From contig NZ_JAAGLY010000015.1 in NCBI RefSeq assembly GCF_010548375.1, positions 175,568 to 239,567 of the forward strand: a stretch of 64,000 bases of DNA. The letters run 5' to 3'. This document shows, piece by piece, positions 61,201 to 64,000 of this stretch; position 1 is the first letter of the stretch, and each line of letters begins with the position of its first letter. The translations under genes were made by a program, and so were the position numbers. This DNA is from Streptomyces sp. SID13726 (lineage in GTDB: Bacteria; Actinomycetota; Actinomycetes; Streptomycetales; Streptomycetaceae). Below the pieces are notes generated by a model. It saw only the letters and a list, made by a program, of their open reading frames with translations. It was not told the DNA's origin and made no database searches.

Positions 61201-62691
61201 AGCCAGCACGGTAGGAATGCCACTGTCCTGCACGGCCTGGTAGATCTGCTCGGCGGTCAGCTCACTCAATGTGACAGACACCAGAGTCGCACCCATGCTC
61301 AGCTCGGGCGTGAGGTCTTCGCGCCGGGCGGCGGCGAGCACCAGCACTCCCGGCTGCTCCAGGAGCCGCTCCCGTGCCGCGGCCCACGCAGCCATATGCG
61401 GTCTGCCGAGATCGTCGGCACAGACCACCACCCGCGACTGCGCCGAGGGCTGCGCACGCATCACATGACGCACCAGCAGTTCCGCCTCCGCCGGGTTGCC
61501 CACCCGCAAGACCCGGACCAGCTGCGGTCCGCCCTCGAGCAGGCGGGCACAGCGCCACAACAGGGCGGACTTGCCACTGCCGCTGGGACCGGCAAAGACC
61601 ACATGCCGCCGCTCGGCCAGCCCGCTGAGTGCATGATCGGTCTCGACCGGGCGCAGCACGTCCAGACCGGCGGCGATATGCCCGGGACGTACGCTCACGC
61701 CGTCATAGAAGCGCCGCGCATCCTGTCGTGGCTGCGTGAGGAAGTCGACCGGCTCGCACACGCCCGCCCGGACCGCTTCGTGCAGGCTCTCCACATCCAC
61801 CTCGCGGCACAGACGCGCCGCCATCGCCTCCAGATCCTGCCCAGTGCGCCAGATGGCCGTACCCAGCGTCGTCTCCCGCTGGGCGGCACCCACCTCCGAC
61901 AGGTCGCACACCAGCCGTGTCCGCAGCAACTCGGCCAGAGCCGGGTGCAGATCCAGGCCGGTCTCCAGCGGCCCCCGTGTGGAGTGGCCGAGATGCTCCC
62001 GCGCCTGCACCAGATGGACCCGCGAGACCAGCTCAGCAGCCAGAGCGGCAGGTAGTTCGGCCGCGGCGAGTTGCCTCTCCACAGCCGCCATGAGGGAGGC
62101 CAGTGTGCTCTCGCCCTCGGGTAGATCAGCCAGTACCTGATCGAGTGTGCGAGTCCAGCCCGTCTCCGGCAGTGAGCTGCCGAATCTGCCGTTGGTGACA
62201 ATGGCCAACCGGGTGATGGCAGCTCCGGGAGCAGCCGGGAAGCCCGAAGCCGACAGATCCCGCGCACCATCCCGTCCTGGCGCGGAGCTGCCCGGATCGC
62301 TCAGCACGAGTGCTCGCACGCCGTGCACCAGGATTTCCGCCAGCTCAGCGGCCGCGATGGAGCGAGCACCGACACCGCGCTCCTTGCACTGAACGAACAA
62401 CGTCGAGCCGTCCGCGAGCCTGCAGTCCACATCCTCCAGCCCTTCGGGCCGCACCCCTTCTACCGCCAGCCCCGGCACGCTTCCTGCACGACCAGCTGCC
62501 AGCAGCATCGCCGAGACGGCCGTCTGATAGGTGACGCCCGCGACGTTCGCAGCACCCGTACGCAACCGTTCATACAGCGTCGCCAGCGTGTCCACCGACA
62601 GCGAGGGCGCGCTCTGTGGTCCTGTACTGCGGGACGCGCTCTTCCTGGCCGGGCGCAACCCACGCGCTCGGCCGCGAGGCGATGAACTCAC
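58294..62691 (-). CDS. large STAND-like P-loop NTPase with Cap4/DUF4297-like nuclease motif (putative Avs-like defence protein)
   Basis: A 1465-residue protein. N-terminal region: AGVTYQTAVSAMLLAAGR (51-68), then LEDVDCRLADGSTLFVQCKE with D89 and Q101-x-K103, the pattern of Cap4/DUF4297-type PD-(D/E)XK nucleases. P-loop NTPase: Walker A GPSGSGKS at 368-375, Walker B VVVCADDL at 421-428, sensor-like LVLAAARRED. About 900 residues of mostly helical sequence follow, suited to a sensor. This order (nuclease, NTPase, long sensor) matches antiviral STAND NTPases (Avs). Known: Avs proteins recognise phage proteins and degrade DNA. Inferred: that this one does. Confidence 0.6.
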   Translation of the reverse strand: MSSSPRGRARGLRPARKSASRSTGPQSAPSLSVDTLATLYERLRTGAANVAGVTYQTAVSAMLLAAGRAGSVPGLAVEGVRPEGLEDVDCRLADGSTLFVQCKERGVGARSIAAAELAEILVHGVRALVLSDPGSSAPGRDGARDLSASGFPAAPGAAITRLAIVTNGRFGSSLPETGWTRTLDQVLADLPEGESTLASLMAAVERQLAAAELPAALAAELVSRVHLVQAREHLGHSTRGPLETGLDLHPALAELLRTRLVCDLSEVGAAQRETTLGTAIWRTGQDLEAMAARLCREVDVESLHEAVRAGVCEPVDFLTQPRQDARRFYDGVSVRPGHIAAGLDVLRPVETDHALSGLAERRHVVFAGPSGSGKSALLWRCARLLEGGPQLVRVLRVGNPAEAELLVRHVMRAQPSAQSRVVVCADDLGRPHMAAWAAARERLLEQPGVLVLAAARREDLTPELSMGATLVSVTLSELTAEQIYQAVQDSGIPTVLAREEAVARADGLLMEFIALATTGRRLREVLSDQITGLRTPQRCLDRTVLRLVCAAHTLGVEVAADALPAVLGQPADLVGDALERLADEHLVVNEDGIGWKGLHDLRTQVLLQLLHTSPPPTVAATYAETVLVLPAAARPSALRRAASHIAAAVATAQADDLPGDERLAGLQQALRPLSQAIADQLRVCVTDPPWGVSAAAHAAGLLETADRLDTLAHLHAALPLVERECPPTLEAPTLLWMALMWADRDLDVEGLRPAKELGRRLPARSDDLGRMAARGLSPDALTRLLLDADLATAVRLSEAAEQLVGLNRQQAALVYERHVPPRRGLPGEDQDLVQADRRAQLTASLAALAELRGADVTAVFGDTEQRAVDAVASDPYGCRVSVEIRATTAEDTQSSLQQSWSYDTGRLCVITAVAFARLDGTDPVPSAYPPRPAKDPASDSAQTNLLARRLFDACPEADVVDVQLWRPHRQPQRIHGTDVSNGHRTLAAGALLRERDTSRNVALQAAAADSVSSQHWTERCQAQARLAGQLLELLEEFPARVGPYLGARIGREWRHRLELAHQAAVAMPPRPAPPEPVMSTAQAALLTMSASDEDQTKRSAARQDPARAAFITIASALSQAAGGHIAGNSQNVRGAAARLFDVLPELEEASHQGAPVFSGIGDTLPSQLAATTLSVAKLLSAVEEPQVVAALHRGVKRLDLVIPAVDSVMQAALDHSLRAATDMLRLAGADPACTAACMDPDPAPAWCDQQLVIAVPLDQWPMALEGIRAWSNEQRETARTRCRMSLVAVEDGEVLPIGMHVHGVYGQALPLTPERFPGFAEALGLPLRTNDTQKAVRDAVDQLTAYSYALVRRAHRTPGWSADPHQPPSPEVTAAEFAGAHSALIERAESDTPVSEREQSRIRAAVALFELCQLVAEEDGTGPGLAAGLAALDPHRLVLPDDNPAVKVFDRALAAAIEADRASYR

Positions 62692-62946
62692 CGGACCACC
62701 CTACGCGTACAGGGCCTTTCCTCCGTTCACGTTGCCGAGGGGGACCTGGCCCGTTCCCACGGAGACGGTCAGCACGCCATGCTGTGGGCGGGGCGACATC
62801 CCGGCGGTCCGGCCGCTGATCAACGCCTTGCTCTCCCAACCGGACACCACCGGGCTGACCTGCCCCACTCTGTTCGCCGCCCCGAAGCTCAACTTCCCCT
62901 CAGAGATGACCCGTTCATGCGTGCGCTGCAGCGAGTTCGGTCCATC

Positions 62947-63876
62947 ATGCGCTGCATGAAGCCGCAGACCAGGCGCCTTGCCCTCGCCGTAATGGGCACG
63001 GCCGCAGCCATCGGGTATGTCCTGCTCCTGTGGCGCGGACCATGGTGGATCGACGGTGCCCACCTTCGGGAAAAGAACCTTCAGCCGGCCGACGGTGTGG
63101 TCATCACCGGCTTCCGGACCATGCTCGTCGCCGTCGGGGCAGGAGCAATCACCGGGCTTGGCCTCCACTACACCCACCGCAACCACCGGCATGCCGAGAA
63201 GCTGTACGAACACAGCCAGGAGCAGTTCGCCCACCTGCGTGAGAAGGACCGCGAGCAAGCGGAGCTGACACGCGAGGGACAGGTCACCGAGCGGTACGTC
63301 GAAGCGATCAAATTGCTCGGGTCCGGCAACCTTCACGAACGGCTCGGCGGCATCTACAGCCTCGAACGAATCATGAACGACAGCGAGAGAGACCATCGCA
63401 CGGTCGTCGAGGTCCTGTCGGCGTTCGTGCGCACCCCAGCACGGGACGGAAGCAGGCCGAACGGAGGGACAAGAAGGGGCGCAGCCGAGGACTCGGCGCA
63501 GACACCATCCACATTTCTCGCCCCTGACGCCACCGCGGCCTTGACGGTCCTTGGACGCCAGCCGGTGCGGCAGAGCCATCTCGTGATGGACCTGCGCGGG
63601 GCCCGCCTCACCGGGGCCACCATCCACGACGTCGACCTGCAGGACGCGAATCTGCAGGGCGTCGAACTCACGGGCGCCCGTCTGGAAGGCGTCGTGCTGG
63701 CCGGTGCCCATCTCGCATCGGCAACACTGACGGGTGCCACATTCTGGGAGGGCGACCTGTCCGACGTGATCGCCCCGGACGCCAACTTCACCGCAGTGAA
63801 CGTCGTGGGCACGAAGTTCACGAACGCAGTCCTGACAAGAGCGATCCTGGTGGGGGCGGACCTCACGCACGTTTGA
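62947..63876 (+). CDS. membrane-anchored pentapeptide-repeat protein
   Basis: About 309 residues. Two hydrophobic segments lie at the N-terminus (ALAVMGTAAAIGYVLLLW; MLVAVGAGAITGLGLHY), followed by a charged coiled-coil-like stretch (LYEHSQEQFAHLREKDREQA) and the motif YVEAIKLLGSGNLHERLGGI. The C-terminal 60 residues are pentapeptide repeats (DLRGARLTGATIHDVDLQDA and so on). The pattern is common in actinobacteria; function unknown. Starts at 62917 and 62956 are equally possible. It is divergent from the STAND-like gene with about 255 bp between them. Confidence 0.8.
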   Translation: MRCMKPQTRRLALAVMGTAAAIGYVLLLWRGPWWIDGAHLREKNLQPADGVVITGFRTMLVAVGAGAITGLGLHYTHRNHRHAEKLYEHSQEQFAHLREKDREQAELTREGQVTERYVEAIKLLGSGNLHERLGGIYSLERIMNDSERDHRTVVEVLSAFVRTPARDGSRPNGGTRRGAAEDSAQTPSTFLAPDATAALTVLGRQPVRQSHLVMDLRGARLTGATIHDVDLQDANLQGVELTGARLEGVVLAGAHLASATLTGATFWEGDLSDVIAPDANFTAVNVVGTKFTNAVLTRAILVGADLTHV

Positions 63877-64000
63877 CGGCGGTCAGTAGATACTCCCCGT
63901 AGGCGGCCACTTAGCGCCCCATTCATGGCCAAGGGTTGCCCCACGGACGGCCGTATATCTCCCCGGACCTGGACCGATACCGGTCGACGAAGCTGGCCGG
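63877..64000. other. window end, no gene seen
   Basis: The last 124 bp contain no convincing reading frame start and no telomere-like palindrome series. Confidence 0.4.

Noticed and set aside
63877..64000. Telomere palindromes or the replicon end
   Set aside because: No series of closely spaced inverted repeats is present, so the end of the replicon is outside the window.
1..64000. CRISPR arrays, rRNA or tRNA genes
   Set aside because: No regularly spaced repeats, no rRNA-like stretches and no convincing tRNA cloverleaf or T-loop consensus were seen; the island targets a protein gene, not a tRNA.

Overview
The window is high-GC actinobacterial DNA, almost certainly Streptomyces: GTG and TTG starts, ATGA/GTGA gene overlaps, a DtxR/DmdR-type iron box, many secreted hydrolases, and above all an adjacent tap-tpg pair (22.5-25.2 kb). 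That pair encodes the telomere-associated and telomere-terminal proteins of linear Streptomyces replicons, so the segment probably lies in a subtelomeric arm or on a linear plasmid. No telomere palindromes are visible in the window.

Layout. 0-7.3 kb: end of a FAD-linked oxidase, OsmC, an iron-box-controlled siderophore ABC operon (ATPase, lipoprotein, fused double permease), a GlxA-type regulator and GAPDH. 7.3-22.3 kb: a decayed flavin oxidase, a GH95-like/GH97 glycosidase operon with a clear promoter and operator, a PobA-like hydroxylase, an expansin-like protein, a decaying ArsR/SRPBCC/DHFR-like operon, a leucine-rich-variant-repeat protein, an I36-type secreted protein and a large VCBS/FG-GAP protein. 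22.5-25.2 kb: tap-tpg. 25.3-34.3 kb: two-component system, AraC regulator, second I36-type protein, DinB, a decayed IS21 element and a 548-aa protein of unknown function.

34.3-51.6 kb is the most striking part. A 292-aa ATP-dependent DNA ligase gene (minus strand) has been cut into three pieces by two unrelated mobile elements. One is an 845-bp element with long inverted repeats and a 173-aa passenger gene but no transposase. The other is a 15.6-kb Tn554-like island led by three overlapping tyrosine recombinases and a small TnpC-like protein. It carries TetR/SDR, RarA, two MmcQ/YjbR proteins, AraC, two esterases, a quinone oxidoreductase and a MarR remnant. It entered exactly after the codon for the catalytic lysine. 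Removing both insertions on paper restores an uninterrupted ligase frame.

51.6-64 kb resembles a defence or subtelomeric hotspot: a DNA-binding-like protein, a YaaC-DUF4238 pair, a small membrane protein, a DEAD/DEAH helicase with helicase-associated repeats, a 1465-aa protein joining a Cap4/DUF4297-like PD-(D/E)XK motif to a STAND-like P-loop NTPase (a candidate Avs-like antiphage system), and a membrane pentapeptide-repeat protein. All functional calls come from reading the sequence; no database search was possible.
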